From contig NZ_BMPY01000008.1 of the NCBI RefSeq assembly GCF_014647835.1, forward strand, positions 177,096-241,095: a DNA stretch of 64,000 nucleotides, written 5' to 3'. Below are positions 35,076-42,676 of the stretch, in pieces. The notes under the pieces are model-generated. The model worked only from the letters and a program-made list of their open reading frames with translations, had not been told where the DNA came from and made no database searches. The first letter of the stretch is position 1. The number at the start of each line of letters is the position of its first letter. This DNA comes from Microbispora rosea subsp. aerata. Lineage in GTDB: Bacteria; Actinomycetota; Actinomycetes; Streptosporangiales; Streptosporangiaceae. The translations under genes were made by a program, and so were the position numbers.

Positions 35076-36287
35076 ATGAGTCACCCCGCTCTCGATGTTC
35101 GTTCCCTGGATCTCACCGACCCGGCCACATTCGTTGAGAACGACGTCCACGAGTTTTTCCGGGCAGTGCGCGCGGAGCGTCCGGTCTATTGGCACGAGCC
35201 CAAGGGCAGGAACCCCGGATTCTGGGTGGTGTCGCGATACGCCGACATCCAGTCGCTGTTCCACAACGAGGCCCTGAGCTCCGCCCGGGGAAACGTCCTC
35301 GACGTCGTCCTGCGCGGCGACGACTCCGCCGGCGGGAGCATGCTGGCGGTCACCGACAACCCGCGGCACCGGCATCTGCGCAACGTGTTGTGGAGCGCCT
35401 TCACCCCACGGGTCCTCGGCGAGGTCGTCGAGAAGGTCCAGCGGCGCACCGTCGAGCTGGTGTCCGCGGTCGTCGGCCGGGACACGTTCGACTTCGCCGC
35501 CGAGGTCGCCGAGAAGATCCCGATGAACACGATCTGCGACCTGCTGTCCATTCCGCAGGCGGACCGCGGCGACCTGCTGCGCTGGAACAAGATGGCGCTG
35601 TCGTCCGACCGCGCCGACAGCAGCGAGCTCGACGCCCTCAGCGCCCGCAACGAGATCGTCCTCTACTTCATGGACCTGGCGCAGGAACGGCGGGCCAACC
35701 CCGGCGACGACGTCGTCAGCATGCTCGCGACCGCGGAGGTCGAGGGCCGCCCGCTGACCGTCGAGGAGCTCGCGGTCAACTGCTACAGCCTGATCCTCGG
35801 GGGTGACGAGACGTCCCGGGTGTCGGCGATCTGCGCGGTGCTGGCCCTGATCGAAAACCCCGGCCAGTGGCAGGCCCTGCGGTCCGGCGAGGTCGGCTTC
35901 GAGTCGGCGGTGGAGGAGGTCATCCGCTGGGCGACGCCGGGGACCCACCTGGCGCGCACCGCCGTACGGGACCTCACGATCGGCGGACACGACGTGCGCG
36001 CCGGCGACATCGTCACGTTGTGGACCATCTCCGCCAACAACGACGAGACCGTCTTCGCCGAACCGCGCAAGTTCAACCTGTCCCGCTCCCCCAACAAGCA
36101 CCTGGCGTTCGGCCGCGGCCCGCACTACTGCCTGGGCGCCTTCCTCGCCCGGGCGGAGCTGCGGGCGCTGCTGAGCACTCTGGTGGCCCACGTCGCGCGG
36201 ATGGAGCTGCGCGGGACGCCCCGCCCCATCTACTCGAACTTCGTCGTCGGCTACGACAGCCTGCCGGTTCACTTCGAGGGCCGCTGA
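35076..36287 (+). CDS. Cytochrome P450, candidate beta-hydroxylase of carrier-bound tryptophan
   Basis: 403 aa. I-helix region LILGGDETSRVSA, where the usual acid-alcohol pair is D-E-T-S; K-helix ExxR in EEVIRW; heme loop FGRGPHYCLG with the Cys ligand. The size is that of soluble bacterial class I P450s, and no redox partner is nearby. It lies tail-to-tail with a stand-alone A-PCP, the substrate carrier used by beta-hydroxylating P450s such as NovI, NikQ and Ecm12. The likely reaction is beta-hydroxylation of PCP-tethered (chloro)tryptophan, which would become the 3-hydroxyl of the quinaldate. It has no strong Shine-Dalgarno sequence. Confidence 0.88.
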   Translation: MSHPALDVRSLDLTDPATFVENDVHEFFRAVRAERPVYWHEPKGRNPGFWVVSRYADIQSLFHNEALSSARGNVLDVVLRGDDSAGGSMLAVTDNPRHRHLRNVLWSAFTPRVLGEVVEKVQRRTVELVSAVVGRDTFDFAAEVAEKIPMNTICDLLSIPQADRGDLLRWNKMALSSDRADSSELDALSARNEIVLYFMDLAQERRANPGDDVVSMLATAEVEGRPLTVEELAVNCYSLILGGDETSRVSAICAVLALIENPGQWQALRSGEVGFESAVEEVIRWATPGTHLARTAVRDLTIGGHDVRAGDIVTLWTISANNDETVFAEPRKFNLSRSPNKHLAFGRGPHYCLGAFLARAELRALLSTLVAHVARMELRGTPRPIYSNFVVGYDSLPVHFEGR

Positions 36288-36290
36288 CGC

Positions 36291-36386
36291 GGTCACGGGC
36301 GCAGGCCTGCCGCGCGAACTGTGGTCCGCCGCGGCGCCTGCGCCCGTGACCTTCACACGCACCCGCCGCGGGGAGTCGGCGGGTGC
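36291..36386. terminator. Tandem hairpins between P450 and A-PCP genes
   Basis: Hairpin 1 has 16-bp perfect arms at 36291-36306 and 36336-36351. Hairpin 2 has 10-bp perfect arms at 36359-36368 and 36377-36386. They separate convergent genes and probably terminate from both sides. Confidence 0.75.
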
Positions 36387-36400
36387 GAGGTCCAGGGGGC

Positions 36401-38179
36401 TCAGACCTTCTCGGCCCGCTCCATGAGCTGTGCCAGGTCGGCCAGGGTCTCCGCCTCGAACAGCGACCGCATCGGCACGACCACGCCGAGCTCCTTGCGC
36501 ATCCGGCTGGCCAGCTTCGCGGCGAGCACCGAGTGGCCGCCCAAGTCGAAGAAGTTGTCCTGCGGCGACACTTCGCTGATCTTCAGCGTCTCCATCACCA
36601 TGCCGCACAGGATCTGTTCGTAGGACCGCGCGCCGTCCGCGCCCTGGGCGGCGGGCGCCGGCGCCGCGGGCGTCTCGGCCGAGGTGCGCGCCCGCTCGGC
36701 GAGCGCCTTGCGGTCGATCTTCCCGTTCGGCAGCGTCGGCATCCGGTCGAGCACGACGATGCTCGACGGGACCATGTGCTCGGGAAGCGTGCGGCGGGCG
36801 TGCTCGCGCAGCCGCGCCTCGTCGACGGACTGCCGCGCCGAGGTCTGCACGTACGCGACGACGTGCTGAGTGGAGACGTCCTCACCGCCGACGACCGCGA
36901 CGGCGATCTCCACCGCCGGGTGGCTTTCCAGCCGTGCCTCGACCTCGCCCAGCTCGATGCGGAACCCGCGGACCTTCACCTGGTTGTCGGCCCGCCCGGT
37001 GAAGTAGAACTCCCCGTCGGGGGCGCGCCTGCCGAGGTCGCCCGACCGGTACATCCTGCTGCCGGGAGGGCCGTACGGGTCGGCCACGAACCGGGACGCC
37101 GTCAGGCCGGGACGGTTCAGGTAGCCGCGGGCCACGCCCGACCCCGCCAGGTACAGCTCGCCCTCCCGGCCGTCGTGGAGGTCGCGCAGGCGTTCGTCGA
37201 GCACGTACACCACGCTGCCGTCCCACGGCGTGCCGATGGTCACCTCCTCCTGGACGCCCTCGATCGGCCCGCCGATCGTCGCGCCCACCGTCACCTCGGT
37301 GGGACCGTACGCGTTGTAGAGACGCCGGCCCTTGGACCACTCCTCTGCCAGCGACCTGGTGCAGACGTCGCCGGTGGACGTGATCGTGCCGTCGAGCAGC
37401 AGGCCCTCGCTCTCGGTGATCCCCAGCGCCACCGGCGGCAGCACCGCGTGGTTGACGTTGTGCTTCAGCAGGGTCTCGCGCAGCGACTCCCCCGGCATCA
37501 GCGCGTCCTGCTCGGCCATCACCAGCGCCGCGCCGTTCAGCAGCGCCAGCGTGAAGTCCCAGAACCACGCGTCGAAGCTGAAGGACGCCCACTGCAGCAC
37601 GCGATCGCCCGGGCCGACGGCGTACAGCCTCTTCTGCGTCGCGACCAGGTCGGCCACGCCGGTGTGGCTGATCGCGACGCCCTTGGGGACGCCGGTCGAG
37701 CCGGAGGTGTAGATGACGTACATCAGATGCGCGGGCAGCAGCGGCGCCAGGCGCTCGCCGTCGGCGACGTCGTCGGCGCGCTCCCCCTCGCACTCGGCCA
37801 CGAAGGACGGGTCGTCGAGCACCCTCTCGGGCACGTCCAGGCTCAGCGAGGTGACGCTCGCCGTCCGCAGCAGCAGGACCGGGCGCGCGTCCTGCGCCAT
37901 GTGCGTCAGCCGCTCGGCCGGGTAGGCCGGGTCGAGCGGCAGGTACGCGCCGCCCGCCTTCAGCACGGCGAGCACCGCGACGATCAGCTCGACCGACCGC
38001 GGGATCGCGACGGCGACCAGCGCGTCCGGCCGCACGCCGGCCGCGATCAGCCGCCTGGCCAGCCGGTTCGCCCTGGCGTTCAACTCCGAGTAACTGACGA
38101 CGGTTTCTCCGAAAATGACCGCCGGTTCCTCACCCGACTCGGCCACCCTGGCTTCGAAGAATTCCGAAACAGTACGCAA
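36401..38179 (-). CDS. Stand-alone NRPS A-PCP didomain, aromatic amino acid type
   Basis: About 592 aa from a TTG at 38179 preceded by GGAGG; the start is not certain. Adenylation motifs run from YSELNARANRLA through YVIYTSGSTGVPKG, NAYGPTEVTV, YRSGDL, GRADNQVKVRGFRIELGE and NGKIDRKAL. A PCP follows with FFDLGGHSVLAAKL. No condensation domain or TE is present. Pocket residues read by eye are D-A-W-A-T-T-A-V-G; the D-A-W start is seen in aromatic-specific domains, so Trp or chloro-Trp is plausible but not proven. This architecture is the usual platform for P450 beta-hydroxylation followed by release by a type II TE. It may need the MbtH protein at 40614. Confidence 0.9.
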   Translation of the reverse strand: MRTVSEFFEARVAESGEEPAVIFGETVVSYSELNARANRLARRLIAAGVRPDALVAVAIPRSVELIVAVLAVLKAGGAYLPLDPAYPAERLTHMAQDARPVLLLRTASVTSLSLDVPERVLDDPSFVAECEGERADDVADGERLAPLLPAHLMYVIYTSGSTGVPKGVAISHTGVADLVATQKRLYAVGPGDRVLQWASFSFDAWFWDFTLALLNGAALVMAEQDALMPGESLRETLLKHNVNHAVLPPVALGITESEGLLLDGTITSTGDVCTRSLAEEWSKGRRLYNAYGPTEVTVGATIGGPIEGVQEEVTIGTPWDGSVVYVLDERLRDLHDGREGELYLAGSGVARGYLNRPGLTASRFVADPYGPPGSRMYRSGDLGRRAPDGEFYFTGRADNQVKVRGFRIELGEVEARLESHPAVEIAVAVVGGEDVSTQHVVAYVQTSARQSVDEARLREHARRTLPEHMVPSSIVVLDRMPTLPNGKIDRKALAERARTSAETPAAPAPAAQGADGARSYEQILCGMVMETLKISEVSPQDNFFDLGGHSVLAAKLASRMRKELGVVVPMRSLFEAETLADLAQLMERAEKV

Positions 38180-38462
38180 CGCCGCCCGCCTCCGACTCAA
38201 AATGTGATTAGTGCAGAAGATAATTCGCGGGAATGGCCGCCCGCGGAAATCTTTCCCTTGTCTTTCGCAGCTCGGCTGTCTTTCCCGCCTCGGCGCGGTT
38301 GTCCTTTCCGCCCCGGCGCGGGACACCGCGGCGGAACCGGCGCGGCGGCGAGGCCCCGGGCGGGGGCACGGGCCCGCCCGGCCGTCCCCCGGGAGCCTCC
38401 CCGCGGGCCGCCGCACATCGGTGTGATCGTCGGCATCGTCGCCGCCGGCCGGTCGCCGGTCG
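38180..38462. other. Leader of the A-PCP gene
   Basis: About 280 bases with no convincing gene. The promoter for the A-PCP gene and the 3' flank of the winged-helix gene must lie here. Confidence 0.5.
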
Positions 38463-39008
38463 TCAGATGGGCTCCAGGACGAAACCCCGTCCCCAGACGT
38501 TCCGGACCGCGAGCCCGACGACTTGAAGGCGTCGCCGCAACCGCATGACGTGCAGGTCGACCGCGTTGCTCGACGAGCTGGCCCCGGACCGTTCGAGGAT
38601 CTCCCGCAGCTCGGTGCGGTAGACCAGCTGGCCGTACCGGGAGATCAGCGGGCCCAGGATCTCGCATTGGGTCATGGAGAGCGTGACGGACGCGTCCCTG
38701 AAGTAGAGGATTCCCGCCGGGTCCAGCACGGGCTTCTCATTCAGGACGGCCCGGTCGGCGAGCTGGCGCACGCGGGCCTGGAGATCCTCGGGGACGATGG
38801 GAGGACGCACCCAGTCCTCATAAAGGCTCACCTGCTCCGGTGGGGGCGCGCCGTGCTCGACTATCAGAAGACACAGATGCTGCATGGCCTTGCATTCTTC
38901 GCGGATATCGCTTTCCGCGGGCCATCGGACGAATTTGACGCGATTCTTTGCATCGACCTTCACAGGCGATCCCTTCGCTCCGTCGAGATCGAGAAGTAGC
39001 CGTCTCAC
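38463..39008 (-). CDS. OmpR-type winged-helix DNA-binding protein without a receiver domain
   Basis: 181 aa, GTG start. The C-terminal 80 residues have the OmpR/PhoB effector fold: LTMTQCEILGPLISRYGQLV-like helix, ELREILERSG, a recognition helix with VDLHVMRLRRRLQ, and a wing NVWGRGFVLEP. The N-terminal 100 residues do not form a recognisable receiver and have no DD/D/K set; they contain a Cys-rich bit (EECKAMQHLCLL). It is probably a pathway regulator responding to something other than phosphorylation. It lies between the antiporter and the A-PCP gene on the same strand. Confidence 0.75.
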   Translation of the reverse strand: MRRLLLDLDGAKGSPVKVDAKNRVKFVRWPAESDIREECKAMQHLCLLIVEHGAPPPEQVSLYEDWVRPPIVPEDLQARVRQLADRAVLNEKPVLDPAGILYFRDASVTLSMTQCEILGPLISRYGQLVYRTELREILERSGASSSSNAVDLHVMRLRRRLQVVGLAVRNVWGRGFVLEPI

Positions 39009-39118
39009 GGCAGCCGGCGGGGATCTAAATCGCTCCCCTGTCGTCGGCTATCACAATTTCCGCTTCATGAGTCCATCCGTTCGGCTCGCTTGTCGAAACG
39101 CCGCCGGCCGTCCTCGCC

Positions 39119-40483
39119 CTACAACCCGGCGATGCCGGCCCGGCTGCCGGTCCGGGACGCGCGCACCACGTCGCCGCCGCGGTCGCGTCTCAGCGACCAG
39201 CGCACCAGGGGCGCGGTGGTCGCGGTCGTGATCACCGCGACGAGCACCAGCGTGGTGTACGCCAACTGGTTGATCAGCTGGGCCTGATATCCGATGGTCA
39301 GCACCACCAGCTCGGTCACCCCGTGGCAGTTCATCAGGAATCCGAGCCGCAACGCGTCTCCCGGCGGCATCCCGGCCAGCCGGGCGGCTCCGCCCGCGCC
39401 GGCCACCTTGCCCAGCGTCGCCACCACGAGCACCGCGACGAGCATCAGCCAGGCGAGCGGGTCCGTGCCCAGCAGCCCCACCGAGACCTTCAGGCCGACG
39501 CCGGCGAAGAACAGCGGCAGCAGGATGGTGAGGGTGAAGCCCTTAAGCTGCTCGGCGACGCGCTCCAGGGCCGGCGAGTCGCGCGGCACCGCGACGCCGA
39601 ACAGGAAGGCGCCGACGATCGCGTGCAGGTGGACGGACTGGGTGAGCACGGCGTAGCCCATCGCTCCGGCGACCAGCACCACCGTCAGCGACTGGCTCGA
39701 CCCCAGCCTGTCCACCAGCAGCGCCAGGAGCGGACGCACGCACAGCACCGTGACGAGCACCAGTGCCCCCGCGAGCAGCAGAACCCGCAGTCCCTGGCCG
39801 CCCCCGCCCTGCCCGGCGAGCAGGAACGCCAGGATCACCCAGACGACGCCGTCGCCGATCGCGGAGGCGGACATCGACAGCACCCCGACGCCCGTCTTCT
39901 CCAGCTTCAGGTCGGCCAGGATCCTCGCCAGCACGGGCAGCGCCGTCACCGCCATCGCCAGCCCGACGAACAGCATCGTCTCCGTCGGCGTCGCGTTCTC
40001 GCCGACCAGCAGATCGCCGCTGACGAGCACGACGCCCACGCCCGCCACGTACGGAAGGGTCAGGCTGCCGGCCAGCACGGCGGCGACCGTGCCCTTGCTT
40101 TCGATCCGATCCGTGCGCAGCTCGCAGCCCAGCAGGAAGACGAAGACGACGAGACCGAGCTGCGCCACCTTGTCCAGCCCCTCGATCACCGAGCGCTGGA
40201 ACAGGAAGGCGTTCGCCTCCGGCCACACCGCGCCGAGCAGGGACGGGCCCAGCAGCAGCCCTCCGACCATCTCGCCGAACACCGGCGGCTGATTCAGCCG
40301 CCGGGCCAGCGCGGCGAGCGCCTGACAGGTCACCAGGATCACCGCGACCGCGGTGAAGAAGCGGGTGAGGGAGTCCACGGCATGCCCCTCACCCGCGGTC
40401 CACAGGGGCGCCGTGCCCGCGAACACCACGAGGCCCGCACTCGCTCCGATCGCCGTCCTGGCCCGATGCGACTTGGCGATCAC
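39119..40483 (-). CDS. Cation/proton antiporter (CPA2/Kef-type)
   Basis: 454 aa, GTG start, about 12 hydrophobic segments. The family pattern is clear: PPVFGEMVGGLLLGPSLLGAVWPE, LGLVVFVFLLGCELRTD, FVGLAMAVTALPVLARILADL, SASAIGDGVVWVILAF, FLFGVAVPRDSP and NCHGVTELVVLTIGY. It lacks the cytosolic TrkA-N domain of full Kef channels. Antiporters of this kind occur in several natural-product clusters and are thought to aid export or ion balance. It lies downstream of the MbtH gene and is probably the last transporter of that operon. Confidence 0.88.
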   Translation of the reverse strand: MIAKSHRARTAIGASAGLVVFAGTAPLWTAGEGHAVDSLTRFFTAVAVILVTCQALAALARRLNQPPVFGEMVGGLLLGPSLLGAVWPEANAFLFQRSVIEGLDKVAQLGLVVFVFLLGCELRTDRIESKGTVAAVLAGSLTLPYVAGVGVVLVSGDLLVGENATPTETMLFVGLAMAVTALPVLARILADLKLEKTGVGVLSMSASAIGDGVVWVILAFLLAGQGGGGQGLRVLLLAGALVLVTVLCVRPLLALLVDRLGSSQSLTVVLVAGAMGYAVLTQSVHLHAIVGAFLFGVAVPRDSPALERVAEQLKGFTLTILLPLFFAGVGLKVSVGLLGTDPLAWLMLVAVLVVATLGKVAGAGGAARLAGMPPGDALRLGFLMNCHGVTELVVLTIGYQAQLINQLAYTTLVLVAVITTATTAPLVRWSLRRDRGGDVVRASRTGSRAGIAGL

Positions 40484-40542
40484 GGCACCACCCCCGATCG
40501 TCTCGGCGGCGCCGGGGCGGCGTCGGCCCGGGCGGCGGAAGC

Positions 40543-40563
40543 GGCCCCCGCGCGTGCGGGGCC
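40543..40563 (-). terminator. Short hairpin between MbtH and antiporter
   Basis: CCCCGC-GCGT-GCGGGG within a GC-rich spacer; a weak terminator or attenuator candidate. Confidence 0.4.
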
Positions 40564-40613
40564 CGTCCCGCCGCCGGGGATCGCCGCCCGGCGCCTCGGC
40601 TCACGACCGACGC

Positions 40614-40841
40614 TCACGCCGGCACGCTGTCGTTCGCGGACATCGCGTCCCGCAGGCTCTTCGGCCGCATGTCCGTCCACGACCTGTCGATGTGGTCGAG
40701 GACCTCGTCGCGGGGCGCCGGGCCGTACACGACTCGCCAGCCGGCGGGGACGTCGATGTCCCGCGGCCAGAGCGAGTACTGCTCCTCCTCGTTGATCAGT
40801 GCCAGATAGTCCCGGCTGTCGTCCTCGAACGGGTCGGACAT
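40614..40841 (-). CDS. MbtH-like protein
   Basis: 75 aa; ATG with GAGGAG upstream. It has the complete MbtH signature: N-terminal FEDD, then NEEEQYSLWP, the invariant Trp-Pro and PAGW, and a SWTDMRPKSL tail. MbtH proteins bind NRPS adenylation domains and keep them soluble and active. The nearest A domains that might need it are the A-PCP at 36401 and the two Cys modules. Its presence inside the fatty-amine operon, which has no NRPS of its own, links regions 2-3 and 4 functionally. Confidence 0.95.
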   Translation of the reverse strand: MSDPFEDDSRDYLALINEEEQYSLWPRDIDVPAGWRVVYGPAPRDEVLDHIDRSWTDMRPKSLRDAMSANDSVPA

Positions 40842-40936
40842 GCGTGCGACTCCTCAGAAATCAAGACGGTTTCCGAATGCTCCGAGAGTGGACGGCAGCG
40901 GACGACCCGCATCCGGCGGATGTCAGCCGCGCGATG

Positions 40937-42676
40937 CTAGGAGAGCTGGGGCTGTGGTTCGGTGGAGCGCGGCGCGCGGGCGTCGTCCCCGGACGGCGAC
41001 CATCCCTCGACGAACAGCTTGCGCGCCTTCGACCGCTGCAGCTTGCCGCTGGTCGTCTTGGGGATGCTCCGCTTGGGCACCAGATGGACCGCGGCGGGGG
41101 CGACGCCGGTCCGGGAGCTGACGGCGGCGTGGACGGACCGGCGCAGCGCCTCGTGCTGCTCGCCCTCGAGCTCCGTCTCCACGATCATGTGGAGCTCCTC
41201 GGAGTCGCCGCCCTCGGGGCGGTATCCGACCGCGACGACGGCGCTGAGGCGGACACCGGGCACGGTCTCCGCGGCCTGCTCGAAGTCGGACGGGAAGTAG
41301 TTGGCGCCGCGGATGATGATCACATCCTTGGCCCGCCCGGTGATGCGCACGCTGCCGTTGCGCAGATAGCCGAGGTCGCCGGTCTTCCACCAGCCCGAGT
41401 CCATCGACGCCGCGGTCACCTCGGGAAGGTCGAAGTAACCGGTCGTGCACGACGGCCCGCGGAACTGGATGTGACCGATCCGGTTCTCGCCCAGCGGCGT
41501 GCCGTCGTCGTCCACGACGCGCACCTCGGTGCCGACGACGGGCGTACCGCAGTCGACGATCTGCAGCGCACCGGGGGTGTCCGGATCGACGTCGACCGCC
41601 AGGCCCTCGGTGGCCGCGATCTCCCGGTCGATGGTGTCGAACAGCAGCGGGTCTTCCGGCCGGGTCGAGGTGATGGCGAGCGTGGCCTCGGCCATGCCGT
41701 ACCCGGGCAGGAAGGCGGTGTCGGGAAGGCCCCACTTGACGAAGCGGTCGACGAACCGCTGCACGGTGGCGGGGTGGATGGGCTCCGCCCCGCACAGCGC
41801 CAGCCGCCAGGACGACAGGTCCACGCCTTCGAGGTCGTCGTCGCGCACCCGGGTGGCGCAGTAGCCGTAGGCGAAGTTCGGCGCCGCCGCCACGGTGCCG
41901 CGGTAGGCGCTCATGTGCTGCAGCCACTCGGCCGGCGCGCGCAGGAACCGGGTGGTCGGCATCAGCACCGCCCGGCTGCCGCGGTACACCGGGACCAGGA
42001 GCCCCGTGACCAGGCCCATGTCGTGGTAGAGCGGCAGCCAGCTGACCGTGACTTCCTTCTCCGTCCAGTCCAGGGCGCGGACTATCTGCTCGCAGTTGGC
42101 GATCAGGTTGGCGTGCGACACCATGACGCCCTTGGGGGTGCCGGTCGAACCCGACGTGCACTGGATCAGCGCCAGGTCGTCGCCGGACGGCAGGCGGATG
42201 GGGTGCTTCGGCGCGTCGCCCGAGGTGGCGCGCGCGTACAGCTCGTCGCCGTCGACCAGCGTGGAGCCGGAGAAGTCGGCGAGCGCGTCGATCACCGCCC
42301 GGGTGGTGACGACCGCGGCGGGCCGCAGGTACGCCGCGAGGTTGCGCATCTGGCTTTCGAAGCCGGCGGCGCCGCCGAAGCGCAGGGGCACGGCGATCGC
42401 CGTCGGCACGGCCCCGAGCAGCTGGGCTCCGAAGAAGGCGGTGATGAACTCCGGGCCCGTCGGCAGGCACAGCACCACCCGGTCGCCCTCACCGACGCCG
42501 TGCTCCGCGAGGGCGGCCGCGCAGCGAGCCGAGGCGTCGAGGACGGCGTCGTAACGCAGGGTCACCTCGGTGCCCGGCTTGGGGAGCAGCGTCACCCCCA
42601 GCCCATCAGAGCCGCGTTCCGCCTGTTCCAGCAGCGCGTGGAGGATGCTCGGGAAACGCGGGCGAAGTTCGCTCAT
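40937..42676 (-). CDS. Fatty acyl-AMP ligase (FAAL) 1
   Basis: 579 aa; the ATG at 42676 overlaps the stop of the upstream gene (ATGA). FAAL features: IQCTSGSTGTPKGVMVSH, SWLPLYHDMGLVTGLL, PNFAYGYCATR, the CGAEPIHP turn, GYGMAEATLAI, GDLGYLRNGSVRITGRAKDVIIIRGANYFPSDFE and TTSGKLQRSKARKLF. FAALs activate fatty acids as adenylates and transfer them to ACP, not CoA. The nearby ACP at 45396 is the likely acceptor. The fused aminotransferase-reductase gene directly upstream would then consume the acyl-ACP. Chain length cannot be read from sequence. Confidence 0.93.
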   Translation of the reverse strand: MSELRPRFPSILHALLEQAERGSDGLGVTLLPKPGTEVTLRYDAVLDASARCAAALAEHGVGEGDRVVLCLPTGPEFITAFFGAQLLGAVPTAIAVPLRFGGAAGFESQMRNLAAYLRPAAVVTTRAVIDALADFSGSTLVDGDELYARATSGDAPKHPIRLPSGDDLALIQCTSGSTGTPKGVMVSHANLIANCEQIVRALDWTEKEVTVSWLPLYHDMGLVTGLLVPVYRGSRAVLMPTTRFLRAPAEWLQHMSAYRGTVAAAPNFAYGYCATRVRDDDLEGVDLSSWRLALCGAEPIHPATVQRFVDRFVKWGLPDTAFLPGYGMAEATLAITSTRPEDPLLFDTIDREIAATEGLAVDVDPDTPGALQIVDCGTPVVGTEVRVVDDDGTPLGENRIGHIQFRGPSCTTGYFDLPEVTAASMDSGWWKTGDLGYLRNGSVRITGRAKDVIIIRGANYFPSDFEQAAETVPGVRLSAVVAVGYRPEGGDSEELHMIVETELEGEQHEALRRSVHAAVSSRTGVAPAAVHLVPKRSIPKTTSGKLQRSKARKLFVEGWSPSGDDARAPRSTEPQPQLS

